Positions 1-8,594 of a DNA stretch of 64,000 nt are shown here, piece after piece (position 1 is the stretch's first letter; every line of letters begins with the position of its first letter). This DNA comes from Candidatus Cybelea sp. (GTDB taxonomy: Bacteria > Vulcanimicrobiota > Vulcanimicrobiia > Vulcanimicrobiales > Vulcanimicrobiaceae): contig DASXFZ010000010.1 of assembly GCA_036489315.1 (NCBI GenBank), positions 159,290 to 223,289 of the forward strand, read 5' to 3'. Position numbers and translations under genes: made by a program. Below the pieces are notes generated by a model. It saw only the letters and a program-made list of their open reading frames with translations, had not been told where the DNA came from and did not search any database.

Positions 1-132
1 GAGCGTGTACGGCTCGTCGCCGAAGAGTGCGATCTCGCACGACGGATCGTGCTTGCGCAGCTGTTCGGCCGCCGTGGTTCCCGCAAAGCCGTTGCCGATG
101 ATCACGTACCTGCGATCGTCTGAACTCGCCAC
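1..132 (-). CDS. FAD/NAD(P)-dependent oxidoreductase, N-terminal fragment
   Basis: Only the first 44 codons lie in the window; the gene runs off the left edge. Read on the minus strand from a GTG at 132, the protein opens with a short polar leader, then a beta strand and the dinucleotide-binding fingerprint GNGFAGTTAAEQL, followed by a second strand (IALFGDEPYTL). This is the classic FAD-binding Rossmann start of ferredoxin-reductase or nitrite-reductase-like flavoproteins. An in-frame TGA lies upstream and no better start exists between it and GTG 132. Substrate and partner cannot be told from this piece. It diverges from the small gene at 165. Confidence 0.65.
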   Translation of the reverse strand, partial: MASSDDRRYVIIGNGFAGTTAAEQLRKHDPSCEIALFGDEPYTL

Positions 133-164
133 CAGGCGCAGCTTCGCCGTCGGCAGAACTCGTC

Positions 165-518
165 ATGCCGATGGACGCGCGCTTGGAACAGGTCCTCAAC
201 GCTTTCGCGGCAGCGCACGGCGAGTACAAGCTGGCACGCCTCGAGTTCGCGCTCCATCATCCGGCCAAGCCGGCGCCGCCCGTCGTCGGCGCTTTGTGCG
301 AATCCTGCGAGGTTGAGCTGCGAACGCTCTTCCCGCAAATCGAAATGCAGCTGGAGACCGCGCTGGCCTTCGCGGGCCGTTACGAACGCGGCCGCCGCCG
401 GAGGCGCCGCCCCGATCCGCAGTTTCGGCTCTATTCGCAGTCGTTACGCGAGTTGGATCGCTGCGCGCGGGCGCTGCGCTGGATGCTCACCATCACCGAG
501 AGCCGCTACGATCTTTAG
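165..518 (+). CDS. Small protein of unknown function
   Basis: Predicted 117-residue soluble protein, with ATG codons at 165 and 171 as alternative starts and no clear Shine-Dalgarno. It has an amphipathic, helix-rich composition, a pair of cysteines near residue 45 (CESC), an arginine run near residues 75-80 and a helical C-terminus. No signal peptide or membrane segment is visible. I do not recognise a family. It sits divergently next to the truncated flavoprotein and convergent with the M20 hydrolase, with only 9 nt to the latter's stop. The composition is protein-like, but expression is not proven by sequence. Confidence 0.5.
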   Translation: MPMDARLEQVLNAFAAAHGEYKLARLEFALHHPAKPAPPVVGALCESCEVELRTLFPQIEMQLETALAFAGRYERGRRRRRRPDPQFRLYSQSLRELDRCARALRWMLTITESRYDL

Positions 519-527
519 GCTTTGGAC

Positions 528-1694
528 CTAGCGCAGCGCTAGGCCGACCATCATCGCGTAGCCGGTTTCGAGCGCGCGTTCGTCAATATCGAAGTGCGCG
601 CTGTGCTGCGGGTACGCACCCTTCTCCGGTCCGCGCGCGCCGATCAGGAAATAGGCGCCGGGACGCAGATCCTGCATGAAGGACATGTCCTCCGACCACA
701 TGACGATCTGGTGCGGATCGACGACGTTCTCCGGGCCGGCCACTTCGCGCGCGACCGCGCGCACGACGTCGTTTGCGCCCGCGTCGTTGACGGTCGGCGG
801 ATAGTTGTAGCGGTAATCGAAGCGGTACTCGAGCCGCATCGCCTCGCAGAGCCCCGCCACCACGCGCTCGATGCGCTTCGGAAGCTCGTCCCGAACCGCG
901 GCGTCGAAGGCGCGAACGCTGCCTTGCAGCGTCGCCCGCTCGGGGATCACGTTGTACGTGGTGCCGGAATGGATCGAGCCGACGGTAACGACGACCGGCT
1001 CGCTCGCCGCATACTCGCGACTCACGATCGTTTGCAGTAAGCCGACGAGCTGCGCTGCCGCGACGATCGGGTCGATCGCGTTCTGCGGCATCGCTCCGTG
1101 GCCGCCCTTACCGACCAACTCGATGTCGAACTGATCCGACGACGCAAAGAACGGGCCATCCCGAATGCCGAGCTTACCGACGTCCAGCCCGCTGTACACG
1201 TGCAGCGCAAACGTCCGGTCGACGTGAGGATTCTCCAGCGCCCCGTCCTCGATCATCAGCTTGTTGCCGCAGTGTCCTTCCTCGCCGGGCTGAAAGCAGA
1301 AGACGATCGTCCCGGCGATCTCCGCCGTGCGGGAGCGCAACGCGCGCGCAGCCGCGAGCAGAATCGCCATGTGGGCGTCGTGCCCGCAGGCGTGCATCGT
1401 GCCGGCGTTGACCGAGCGGTAGATTTCGTCGTTTTGCTCTTCGACCGGAAGCGCGTCCATATCGGCCCGCAGCAGCGTGACCGGCCCGGGCCTCTCGCCG
1501 CGCAGCGTCGCCAGGATGCCGGTCTTCCCGATGCCGGTGCGAATCTCGTCGTAACCGGCGTCGCGCAGTTCGCGCTCGATGAAGGCCGCCGTTTCGAACT
1601 CTTCGAGCGAGCGCTCCGGGTGCGAGTGGAAGTGGCGGCGATAGCGGACGAGCTCGTCGATCGGGACGGAAGAGCTATCGAGTGTTTTGATCAA
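528..1694 (-). CDS. M20 family amidohydrolase (N-acyl amino acid hydrolase type)
   Basis: Metal-dependent amidohydrolase of the M20D group, which cleaves N-acyl amino acids or indole-acetyl-amino acid conjugates in the cytoplasm. The N-terminus carries the RRHFHSHPE signature, then the metal site motifs LLRADMDALPVEE and HACGHDAHMA (Cys and His ligands), CFQPGEEG with the catalytic Glu, and a dimerisation/lid domain before the C-terminal metal-binding half. The start is uncertain: TTG 1694 gives 388 residues, the usual family length; ATG 1739 would add 15 residues and the frame stays open to about 1793. It is transcribed away from the dehydrogenase operon at 1817, so the 120 nt between may hold both promoters. 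Exact substrate unknown. Confidence 0.88.
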   Translation of the reverse strand: MIKTLDSSSVPIDELVRYRRHFHSHPERSLEEFETAAFIERELRDAGYDEIRTGIGKTGILATLRGERPGPVTLLRADMDALPVEEQNDEIYRSVNAGTMHACGHDAHMAILLAAARALRSRTAEIAGTIVFCFQPGEEGHCGNKLMIEDGALENPHVDRTFALHVYSGLDVGKLGIRDGPFFASSDQFDIELVGKGGHGAMPQNAIDPIVAAAQLVGLLQTIVSREYAASEPVVVTVGSIHSGTTYNVIPERATLQGSVRAFDAAVRDELPKRIERVVAGLCEAMRLEYRFDYRYNYPPTVNDAGANDVVRAVAREVAGPENVVDPHQIVMWSEDMSFMQDLRPGAYFLIGARGPEKGAYPQHSAHFDIDERALETGYAMMVGLALR

Positions 1695-1816
1695 TCGCTT
1701 TGAACCATAGTTGAGACGTCGTAGCCGCGCTGCTGGCATACGAGGCCGAAGGTACCGCGACCTGTACGGCCCGCCTTCGCGCAGGATTTGCACGCGGCAG
1801 CGAGCGACTAGGCCTT

Positions 1817-2845
1817 GTGAGTCAAGCCAAACCTGCCCCGGCGGAACTGGAACGCTGCGGGCTGGGCAACGAGCAGCTCGTTGCGATCTTCCGCACGATG
1901 GTGACGCAGCGCACCCTGGAGAACCGGGGCTTCCAACTCAACCGCCAGGGAAAGATCCCGTTTGCGTCGGCCAGCGAAGGGCACGAAGCGGTCCAAGCCG
2001 GTGCCGCCATGGCCTTTGAGCGGGGCAAAGATATCTTGGTGCCCTATTATCGCGACCTCGGCCTCGCGCTCGGCGTCGGGGTGACGCCCTACGAGGTCCT
2101 TCTCTCGCTCTTCGCTCGCGCCGCCGATCACTCGGCCGGGCGCCAGTTCCCGCACCACTACGCGAGCCGCAGCCTCGGCGTGCATACGATCAGCTCGGTC
2201 ATCGCGGCGCAGCTGCCGCACGCCGCCGGCGCTGCCTACGCTATCCAGTATCGGGGCGAGGCAGGGCGAGCGGTGCTCACGACGTTCGGCGACGGCGCCA
2301 CCAGCGAGGGCGAGTGGCACGAGTCGCTCAACTTCGCCGCCGTCCACCGTCTGCCGATCGTCTTTCTCTGCGAAAATAACGAATGGGCGATCTCGACCCC
2401 GCTGGCCAAACAGATGGGGCAGCCCGATGTCTATCGCCGGGCCGAAGGCTACGGTATGCCCGGAGCGGCGGTGGATGGAATGGACCCGATCGCCTGCTAC
2501 GCCGCCGTCGGTAAAGCGATGGCCCGGGCTCGGACCGGCGGCGGCCCAACATTGGTCGAAGCCAAGTGCTACCGCTTCCTCGCCCACACGACCGACGACG
2601 ACGACCGCACCTACCGGTCTCGCGACGAGGTCGAGGAACGCCGGAAACGCGACCCCGTTCCCTGCTTCGAACGCTTGCTGGTCGAGCGGGGGATTCTGAG
2701 CGCGGAAGGGGCGGAAGCGTTGAAGCGTTCCGTCCTCGAAGAAGCTAACGACGCCACGGACCGTGCTGAAGCGATGGCCTATCCGGCCGCAGCCGATCTC
2801 TACGAACGGGTCTACGCGCAGAGTTGGCATCCGTGGATTACTTGA
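1817..2845 (+). CDS. 2-oxoacid dehydrogenase E1 alpha subunit, copy 1
   Basis: Thiamine-diphosphate-binding alpha subunit of a branched-chain 2-oxoacid or pyruvate dehydrogenase complex, which decarboxylates the 2-oxoacid and passes the acyl group to E2 lipoyl. The 342-residue protein shows the ThDP motif GDGATSEGEWHES near residue 158, closed by LCENNEWAIS, and the loop FLAHTTDDDDRTYR that in the family contains the phosphorylation-loop His/Asp/Arg. It starts with GTG 1817 after a weak ribosome site. It is the first gene of an operon, with 11 nt to a second, clearly paralogous E1 alpha of the same length. The chemistry is certain; the acyl substrate is not. Confidence 0.93.
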   Translation: MSQAKPAPAELERCGLGNEQLVAIFRTMVTQRTLENRGFQLNRQGKIPFASASEGHEAVQAGAAMAFERGKDILVPYYRDLGLALGVGVTPYEVLLSLFARAADHSAGRQFPHHYASRSLGVHTISSVIAAQLPHAAGAAYAIQYRGEAGRAVLTTFGDGATSEGEWHESLNFAAVHRLPIVFLCENNEWAISTPLAKQMGQPDVYRRAEGYGMPGAAVDGMDPIACYAAVGKAMARARTGGGPTLVEAKCYRFLAHTTDDDDRTYRSRDEVEERRKRDPVPCFERLLVERGILSAEGAEALKRSVLEEANDATDRAEAMAYPAAADLYERVYAQSWHPWIT

Positions 2846-2856
2846 GCAGAGGTTCT

Positions 2857-3885
2857 ATGGCTACGACGGATTTACGAACGGGCGGTCTCGAGCGTCACGG
2901 TTTGAGCGACCAGCAGTTGCGCGACATCTTCCGCAACATGCTGCTGCAGCGCCAGCTCGACAACCGCGGCTTCCAACTCAACCGTCAAGGCAAGGTTCCC
3001 TTTGCCCTGGGCAGCGAGGGACATGAAGCCCTGCAGGCCGGTGCGGCGATGGCCTTTAACCGCGGTTCCGATATTCTCGCCCCTTACTATCGCGATCTCG
3101 GGCTCTGCCTGGGCATCGGCCTCTCGCCCTACGAGATCATGCTCTCGATTTTTGCGCGCGCCGAGGATCACAACGGCGGCCGTCAGTTTCCGAATCACTA
3201 CTCTTCGAAACAAGCCGGCCTGATGTCGTTCTCCTCGATCCTCGCCGCGCATCTGCCGCACGCGGTCGGCGCCGCCTACGCCCTGAAATATCGCGGCGAC
3301 GACGGTCGCGCCGTCTTGGCAACCTGCGGCGACGGAACGACCAGCGAAGGCGAGTGGCACGAGTCGATGAACTTCGCGGCCGTTCACAAGCTCCCGTTCG
3401 TGATGCTCGTTGAAAACAACGAGTGGGCGATCTCGACGCCGCTCGAAAAGCAGATGGCGCAGCCCGAGATCTGGAAGCGCGCCGAAGGCTACGGCATGCC
3501 CGGCTGCCGCTTCAATGGCTTCGATCCCATCGAAACCTACGCGGCGGTTAAGAACGCAATGGACCGCGCGCGTTCGGGCGGGGGACCCTCGCTGATCGAG
3601 GGCACGTGCTACCGCTATCTCGCGCACTCGACCGACGACAACGACATGACCTATCGCACTCGCGAGGAAGTCAGCGAGCGTCGCAAGCACGATCCGGTAC
3701 CGGCCTTCGAAGCCGTGCTCCTCGAGCGCGGGATCGTGACCCCGCAAGACGTCGCGGCGATGCGCAAGGACGTTCTGCGCGAGACCAACGAGGCGACCGA
3801 CGCGGCCGAAGCGCTTCCCTATCCGAAGGCCGAAGATCTTTATACGCACGTCTACGAAGGAGCGTGGCAACCGTGGCAGTCGTAA
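2857..3885 (+). CDS. 2-oxoacid dehydrogenase E1 alpha subunit, copy 2
   Basis: Second E1 alpha, also exactly 342 residues, starting at ATG 2857 behind an AGAGG ribosome site. It carries the same ThDP motif, here GDGTTSEGEWHES, at residue 158, and the loop YLAHSTDDNDMTYR. By eye it matches copy 1 at roughly two thirds of positions with no large gaps, so the pair arose by tandem duplication. Differences cluster around the substrate channel side: copy 1 has TTFGDG and HHYASRSLG, copy 2 has ATCGDG and NHYSSKQAG. The downstream E1 beta overlaps its last codons, so this copy is the one translationally coupled to beta. Confidence 0.93.
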   Translation: MATTDLRTGGLERHGLSDQQLRDIFRNMLLQRQLDNRGFQLNRQGKVPFALGSEGHEALQAGAAMAFNRGSDILAPYYRDLGLCLGIGLSPYEIMLSIFARAEDHNGGRQFPNHYSSKQAGLMSFSSILAAHLPHAVGAAYALKYRGDDGRAVLATCGDGTTSEGEWHESMNFAAVHKLPFVMLVENNEWAISTPLEKQMAQPEIWKRAEGYGMPGCRFNGFDPIETYAAVKNAMDRARSGGGPSLIEGTCYRYLAHSTDDNDMTYRTREEVSERRKHDPVPAFEAVLLERGIVTPQDVAAMRKDVLRETNEATDAAEALPYPKAEDLYTHVYEGAWQPWQS

Positions 3886-4880
3886 GCAGCACGAGCTCGA
3901 CGGTGATGAATAACGTCGAGGCGGTCCGCGCGACCCTCTACGAAGCGATGCGCAACGACGACCGCACGATCATTTTGGGCGAGGACGTCGGCGCCCGTGG
4001 AAACGTTTTTCTGATCACCAAGGATTTCATCGGCGAGTTCGGCGAGGCGCGCGTTATCGACACCCCGATTGCCGAAGCCTCGATCGTCGGCATCGCCGTC
4101 GGCATGGCGATGGAAGGCCTGCGGCCGATTGCCGAGATCCAGTTCGCCGATTTCATCTATCCCTCGTTCAACCAGATCGTCGGCGAGGCGGCCAAGATCC
4201 GCTACCGCTCCAACGGCGAGTACACGTGCCCGCTTGTAATCCGCACGCCCTACGGCGGCGGCGTTCGCGGCGCGCTTTCCCACTCGGTCTCGATCGAAGC
4301 GCTGTTCTATCACGTTCCGGGCTTGAAAATCGTCGCCCCGTCCTTTCCCGACGACGTAAAAGGGCTGCTGAACTCGGCGATCGATGACCCCGACCCGGTC
4401 CTCTTCTTGGAGCACAAGAAGACGTATCGGCTGATCAAAGGGGAGGTGCCCGACGGTCACTACACGATTCCGCTGGGCAAGGCGAGAGTTCGTAAAGCGG
4501 GCGCGCAGTTGACGGTCGTTTCGTACGGCCTTTACGTGCACTGGGCGATCGAGGCGGCCGAGCGGCTCGAAAAGGAAGGCCTCTCGGTCGAAGTGATCGA
4601 CCTGCGCTCGATTCGTCCGATGGACAAGACGGCGATTCTCGATAGCGTGCGCAAGACGCGCAAGCTGCTGATCGTTCACGAAGACAACAAGTTCGGTGGC
4701 GTCGGCGCGGAGATCGGCGCGATGGTCGCCGAGGAGGCACTCTTCGATCTCGACGCGCCGATCCGTCGCCTCGCGGCGCCGGACGTTCCCGCGATGGGCT
4801 ATGCGCTGCCGCTCGAAGAAGAGTATATGTCGTCGCCTGCCAAGATGGCCGAGACGATGCGCGAAATGGTGAAGTTCTGA
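3873..4880 (+). CDS. 2-oxoacid dehydrogenase E1 beta subunit
   Basis: Transketolase-like beta subunit that pairs with E1 alpha to form the heterotetrameric decarboxylase. Conserved stretches include LGEDVGARGNVFLITKDF, DTPIAEASIVGIAVGMA, the pyrimidine-binding region and the C-terminal transketolase domain (VVSYGLYVHWAIEAAERL). GTG 3873 lies 10 nt after AAGGAG and overlaps the previous stop by 13 nt, giving 335 residues; ATG 3906 would give 324 but has no clear ribosome site. Only one beta gene serves the two alpha genes. The stop overlaps the ATG of E2 by one base (TGATG), so coupling is likely. Confidence 0.93.
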   Translation: MAVVSSTSSTVMNNVEAVRATLYEAMRNDDRTIILGEDVGARGNVFLITKDFIGEFGEARVIDTPIAEASIVGIAVGMAMEGLRPIAEIQFADFIYPSFNQIVGEAAKIRYRSNGEYTCPLVIRTPYGGGVRGALSHSVSIEALFYHVPGLKIVAPSFPDDVKGLLNSAIDDPDPVLFLEHKKTYRLIKGEVPDGHYTIPLGKARVRKAGAQLTVVSYGLYVHWAIEAAERLEKEGLSVEVIDLRSIRPMDKTAILDSVRKTRKLLIVHEDNKFGGVGAEIGAMVAEEALFDLDAPIRRLAAPDVPAMGYALPLEEEYMSSPAKMAETMREMVKF

Positions 4881-6229
4881 TGAATACGACAATCACGATG
4901 CCGCAACTCGGCGAAACGGTTACCGAAGGTACCGTCGCACAGTGGCTCAAGAGCGTCGGCGACTCCGTCGACAAATACGAAGACTTCGTCGAAGTCTCTA
5001 CCGATAAAGTCAACGCCGGCGTACCGTCGCCGGTCACCGGCACGATCCGCGAACTGCTCGTCAAGGAAGGTGAAACGGTCGCAACGGGCACGCCGATCGC
5101 GGTAATCGAAGAGGTCGGCGCCGCCTCCGCTTCGGCTGCATCGGCCGCCCCCGCGGAATCTGCTCCCGTACCGGCGCCCACCGCGCCGGCAGCCTCGGCG
5201 CCCGCACCGGCCCTCGCGACCGAGCGTCCGCAGCCCGGTCCTTCTTCAAACGGCTCGCCGGCGGCGGGCGCCGTCGACGGGGCCGAAGCCGAAGGCGCGC
5301 TGCGCGGCGCGTCGCCCGCCGTCCGCCGCCTCGCGCGCGAGCACCACATCGACATCCGCGCGATCAAAGGCAGCGGAAGCAACGGCCGCGTAACGGCCGA
5401 CGACGTTTTGGCCGCGACACGCACCGGCGCCCCGGCAGCGACTGCCGCCGTGCCGGCCGCACCGCCATTCGAAGCGCCCGACGCGACGCGTACGTCGACC
5501 TACGCACAGCCGATTCCCGGCACGACGGTCACGCTCACGCAAGCTCGGCGCATCATCGCCGAACGCATGGTCGAGAGCCGGCGCACCGCGCCGCACGCGT
5601 GGTCGATGGTCGAGATTGACGTCACCGAGGTTTGGAAGTGGCGCGTTCGCGAGAAAGATCGCTTCGAGCGCGAGACCGGGTACAAGCTGACGCTGCTCCC
5701 CTTCTTCGTTCGCGCAGTCGTCGAATCTCTCGCTGCATTTCCGTTGATGAATGCGCGCTTCGTGCCCGCCGACGGTTCGAATCAAGCGAGTATCTACGTT
5801 AACGGCGAAGTGAACGTTGGGGTGGCCATCGGCCTGCCCACCAACCTCGTCGTTCCGGTGATCAAGAATGCCGACAAGCTCTCGATCAAGGGCCTCGCAA
5901 TCGCGGCCGGAGAGCTGATCGAAAAGGCGCGCAAGGGCAAGCTCGGGGTCGACGATCTCGCCGGCGGCACGTTTACCGTCAACAACAACGGCGCCAACGG
6001 ATCGTGGGCCTCGGCGCCGATCATCAACGGCGGGCAAGCCGGCATCGTCACGATGGAAACGGTCGTCAAAAAGCTCGTCGTGCGCGACGACGATTCGATC
6101 GCAATCCGTTCGATGATGAACTCCTGCCTCTCGCTCGATCATCGCGTCGTCGACGGCTACGTAGCCAGCGGCTTCCTCGCCGATCTCAAGCGGCGGCTCG
6201 AGCGGATGGGGCCGCAGGGAGAGCTGTAG
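4880..6229 (+). CDS. Dihydrolipoyl acyltransferase (E2) of the 2-oxoacid dehydrogenase
   Basis: Core acyltransferase of the complex, 449 residues. Domains in order: one lipoyl domain (residues 1-78, lipoylated Lys43 in STDKVNA), an Ala/Pro-rich hinge (about 82-135), a peripheral E3/E1-binding domain (SPAVRRLAREHHIDI to VTADDVL, about 140-175), a second flexible linker, and the catalytic CoA acyltransferase domain with the active-site DHRVVDG near residue 420. The single lipoyl domain and the sequence around it resemble BCKDH-type E2. No E3 dihydrolipoamide dehydrogenase is in the window, so it must be encoded elsewhere. Confidence 0.95.
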   Translation: MNTTITMPQLGETVTEGTVAQWLKSVGDSVDKYEDFVEVSTDKVNAGVPSPVTGTIRELLVKEGETVATGTPIAVIEEVGAASASAASAAPAESAPVPAPTAPAASAPAPALATERPQPGPSSNGSPAAGAVDGAEAEGALRGASPAVRRLAREHHIDIRAIKGSGSNGRVTADDVLAATRTGAPAATAAVPAAPPFEAPDATRTSTYAQPIPGTTVTLTQARRIIAERMVESRRTAPHAWSMVEIDVTEVWKWRVREKDRFERETGYKLTLLPFFVRAVVESLAAFPLMNARFVPADGSNQASIYVNGEVNVGVAIGLPTNLVVPVIKNADKLSIKGLAIAAGELIEKARKGKLGVDDLAGGTFTVNNNGANGSWASAPIINGGQAGIVTMETVVKKLVVRDDDSIAIRSMMNSCLSLDHRVVDGYVASGFLADLKRRLERMGPQGEL

Positions 6230-6234
6230 ACTAA

Positions 6235-6615
6235 ATTCAGATCCGCAAGCAGTTCCGCTTCGAATCCGCCCACGTTCTGCCGTCCCACCCCGGAAAGTGC
6301 TCGCGGATGCACGGGCACTCGTATCGCCTCGAAGTTGCCGTCCGGGGCCCGGTTCAGACCACCGGGCCCGCGCGCGGCATGATCGAGGACTTCGACGTCA
6401 TCGAACGCATCGTCAACGAACGCATTGTGGATCGCCTCGACCATCACAGCCTCAACGACGTCGTCGAGAATCCAACAGTCGAAAATTTGCTTGGCTATAT
6501 CTGGGAGCAGCTCGCCGGCGAACTACAGGGCCTCGACGAGCTCGTCCTCTGGGAAACGAGCACCGCCCGCGGCATCCTGCGCAAAGACGATTTCAGCCGT
6601 GCTCCAACTAGCTGA
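6235..6615 (+). CDS. queD: 6-carboxytetrahydropterin synthase QueD, probable ATT start
   Basis: Zinc enzyme converting dihydroneopterin triphosphate to 6-carboxytetrahydropterin, the second step to the queuosine precursor preQ0. Family motifs are FRFESAHVLP (first Zn His), CSRMHGHSYRLEV (active Cys and two Zn His), LDHHSLND and ENPTVENL. The first ATG, at 6307, would remove the first Zn His and the catalytic Cys. The frame opens at a TAA at 6232, and the only plausible start before the conserved N-terminus is ATT 6235, 11 nt after AGGGAGAG, giving 126 residues, close to the usual 120. It lies 5 nt after E2 and overlaps queE by 17 nt. Confidence 0.85.
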   Translation: MQIRKQFRFESAHVLPSHPGKCSRMHGHSYRLEVAVRGPVQTTGPARGMIEDFDVIERIVNERIVDRLDHHSLNDVVENPTVENLLGYIWEQLAGELQGLDELVLWETSTARGILRKDDFSRAPTS

Positions 6616-7174
6616 GATCTTCTACAGCGTCCAGGGTGAAGGGACGTGGACCGGAACGCCGGCGGTGTTCGTGCGGCTTGCCGGGTGCAATCTCGCCTGC
6701 GATTTTTGCGATACGGACTATTCGACGAAGTTTTTCGCCGCCGTCGAAGAGGTCGTCGCGCGCGTGCGCGAGGCCGGCGGCGATTGTCCGATGGTGGTGC
6801 TCACCGGCGGCGAGCCGCTGGCGCAGGCCGAGACCCCGGCGCTAATCGAAGCGCTGCGGCGCGACGGGCGGCGCGTGCACGTCGAGTCGAACGGCACGAT
6901 CTTCACCGAGCTTTCCGACGACGTGTGGCTATGCATCTCGCCCAAGGAACGGGTCGATCCGCGTATGGCGATGCGCGCAAACGAAGCCAAGCTGATCGTC
7001 GACGAGCGCGTGCCGGAGGAGCACCTCGCGCTATTTGCCGACAAGCCGCTGATACTGCTGCAGCCGGAGGGCAACAAGCCGGCGAACGTCGGGCTCGCGC
7101 TCGACTACGTCAAAGCCCACCCGCGGCGCTTTCGTCTCTCGCTCCAGACCCACAAGTTCATCGGTGTTCCGTGA
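6599..7174 (+). CDS. queE: 7-carboxy-7-deazaguanine synthase QueE (radical SAM)
   Basis: Radical SAM enzyme that rearranges 6-carboxytetrahydropterin to 7-carboxy-7-deazaguanine, directly using the QueD product. From GTG 6599 the 191-residue protein begins with the family N-terminus (EIFYSVQGEGTWTGTPAVF), then the cluster motif Cys30-x3-Cys34-x2-Cys37 in AGCNLACDFCDTDY, the SAM motif LTGGEPL and a C-terminal LSLQTHKFIGVP. The start is set by the conserved N-terminus; it lies inside the end of queD in another frame. QueC and GTP cyclohydrolase are not in the window. Confidence 0.95.
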   Translation: MLQLAEIFYSVQGEGTWTGTPAVFVRLAGCNLACDFCDTDYSTKFFAAVEEVVARVREAGGDCPMVVLTGGEPLAQAETPALIEALRRDGRRVHVESNGTIFTELSDDVWLCISPKERVDPRMAMRANEAKLIVDERVPEEHLALFADKPLILLQPEGNKPANVGLALDYVKAHPRRFRLSLQTHKFIGVP

Positions 7175-7773
7175 TTCTGCTCTGCTGCGCCGTCGAAGCC
7201 GAACTCGCATTCTGGTGCCCACGCGATGGGGTCGATCGGCTCGTCAGCGGGGTCGGACCGGTCGAGGCCGCGAGCGCGGTTACCGCTTCGCTCGCAACGG
7301 GTAAATACAGCCTCGTCGTGAACGCGGGAATCGCCGGTGCATTCGACGGAGCCGCGGCGGTCGGTGACGGGGTCGTCGTCTCGGAGGAACGCATGGAGCT
7401 GCGGCTCGAGAGCGGTGAGGCCTTCTCGCTGCCGCGGGGCGAACGCACGGTGGAGAGCGCGCGTTCCGATGCGAGCCTCGTTACGCGCTTGCAGGCCGCC
7501 GGATTTGCCGCCGTGCGCGGGATAACCGTCTCCCGCGTGACGTCGAGCGAAGCGACGGCCCAGCGCCTCGCGCAGACGCTTGGCGCCCAGGTCGAATCGA
7601 TGGAAGGTTTTGCCGTGCTGCGTGCCGCGCAGCGAGCCGGCGTTGCCGCGATCGAGGTGCGCGGCATCTCGAATCGCTGCGGTGCGCGCGAGCGCAGCGG
7701 CTGGAATTTCGCCGCCGGACTCGCCGGCTTACAGAGCGTCACCTCCACACTGTTGGAGCTATGTACACCCTAG
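7171..7773 (+). CDS. mqnB: Futalosine hydrolase MqnB
   Basis: Nucleosidase of the MTA/SAH phosphorylase-like fold that removes the base from futalosine in the futalosine menaquinone pathway. The 200-residue protein starts at GTG 7171, sharing four bases with the queE stop. Visible are a short VILLCCAVEAELA start, a nucleoside-binding GIAGAF, and the signature QVESMEGFAVLRAA with the catalytic and ribose-binding Glu residues, then ISNRCGARERSGWNF. Downstream mqnD overlaps by 13 nt and belongs to the same pathway, which supports the assignment over a generic 5'-methylthioadenosine nucleosidase. Confidence 0.9.
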   Translation: MILLCCAVEAELAFWCPRDGVDRLVSGVGPVEAASAVTASLATGKYSLVVNAGIAGAFDGAAAVGDGVVVSEERMELRLESGEAFSLPRGERTVESARSDASLVTRLQAAGFAAVRGITVSRVTSSEATAQRLAQTLGAQVESMEGFAVLRAAQRAGVAAIEVRGISNRCGARERSGWNFAAGLAGLQSVTSTLLELCTP

Positions 7774-8594
7774 CCTATTCGCCCTGTCCCAACGACACCT
7801 ACATCTTCGGCGCCCTCACCAACGGCCTGCTAACGGGCGCGCCCGAGGTACACGCCCACCTCGCCGATATCGAGGAGCTCAATACGGCCGCCGCACGCGG
7901 GGAGTACGCGCTGACAAAGGTGAGTTACGGCGCAATACCATTCCTGATGGACCGCTATCGCATACTCTCGTCGGGCGGCGCGCTGGGCCGCGGCTGCGGG
8001 CCGCTTTTGGTCGCCCGTCCGGACACGTCGCCTCAGCTCTTCGCCGATTTCGCGCACAAAAAGATCGCCATCCCCGGCGAGCGGACCACCGCGTTCATGC
8101 TGCTCCAGCTCGCGCTGGGCCGGCGCCCGAAGGCGGTCCAGATGCGCTTCGACCGCATCGTAGACGCAGTCGTAAACGGCGAGGTCGATGCCGGGCTCAT
8201 CATCCACGAATCGCGCTTCACCTATCGCGATGCCGGGCTGATCGCGATCGCCGATCTCGGCGAGTGGTGGGAGAACATGACGCTCCTGCCCGTTCCGTTG
8301 GGAGCAATACTCGTTCGCAACGACGTCGATCCGGCGCAGGTTCTTGCGCTCGACGAGGCGATCCGCGCGAGCCTGCACTTCGCCCGTACGAACGAAGCGG
8401 CAGTGATGCCCTACGTTCGCGAGCACGCCTTCGAAATGAACGACGACGTGATGCGTTCGCACATCGCGCTCTACGTCAACGACTTCAGCGACGATCTCGG
8501 CGAGACGGGACGCGACGCAGTGCGCGCGCTCTTCTTGCGGGCGCACGAAGCCGGCGTCTTGGGCCGCGCGATGGAACCGGTCTTTGCAACGTAA
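7761..8594 (+). CDS. mqnD: 1,4-dihydroxy-6-naphthoate synthase MqnD
   Basis: Periplasmic-binding-protein-fold enzyme, cytoplasmic here with no signal peptide, that converts cyclic dehypoxanthine futalosine to 1,4-dihydroxy-6-naphthoate. The 277 residues start at ATG 7761 with the family opening YSPCPNDTYIF, followed by TKVSYGAI, GRGCGPLLV, IPGERTTAF and the IHESRFTY motif around the catalytic His. It overlaps mqnB upstream and namZ downstream, so all are co-transcribed. The other pathway genes (mqnA, mqnC, mqnE) are not in the window. Confidence 0.95.
   Translation: MYTLAYSPCPNDTYIFGALTNGLLTGAPEVHAHLADIEELNTAAARGEYALTKVSYGAIPFLMDRYRILSSGGALGRGCGPLLVARPDTSPQLFADFAHKKIAIPGERTTAFMLLQLALGRRPKAVQMRFDRIVDAVVNGEVDAGLIIHESRFTYRDAGLIAIADLGEWWENMTLLPVPLGAILVRNDVDPAQVLALDEAIRASLHFARTNEAAVMPYVREHAFEMNDDVMRSHIALYVNDFSDDLGETGRDAVRALFLRAHEAGVLGRAMEPVFAT

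Noticed and set aside
1808..2830. Long open frame on the minus strand across the first E1 alpha gene
   Set aside because: Mirror frame of a high-GC gene with strong codon bias; translation is Arg/Asp/Val-rich without any family motif.
2872..3870. Long minus-strand frame across the second E1 alpha gene
   Set aside because: Same shadow effect; it parallels the frame opposite copy 1 and has no ribosome site or motif.
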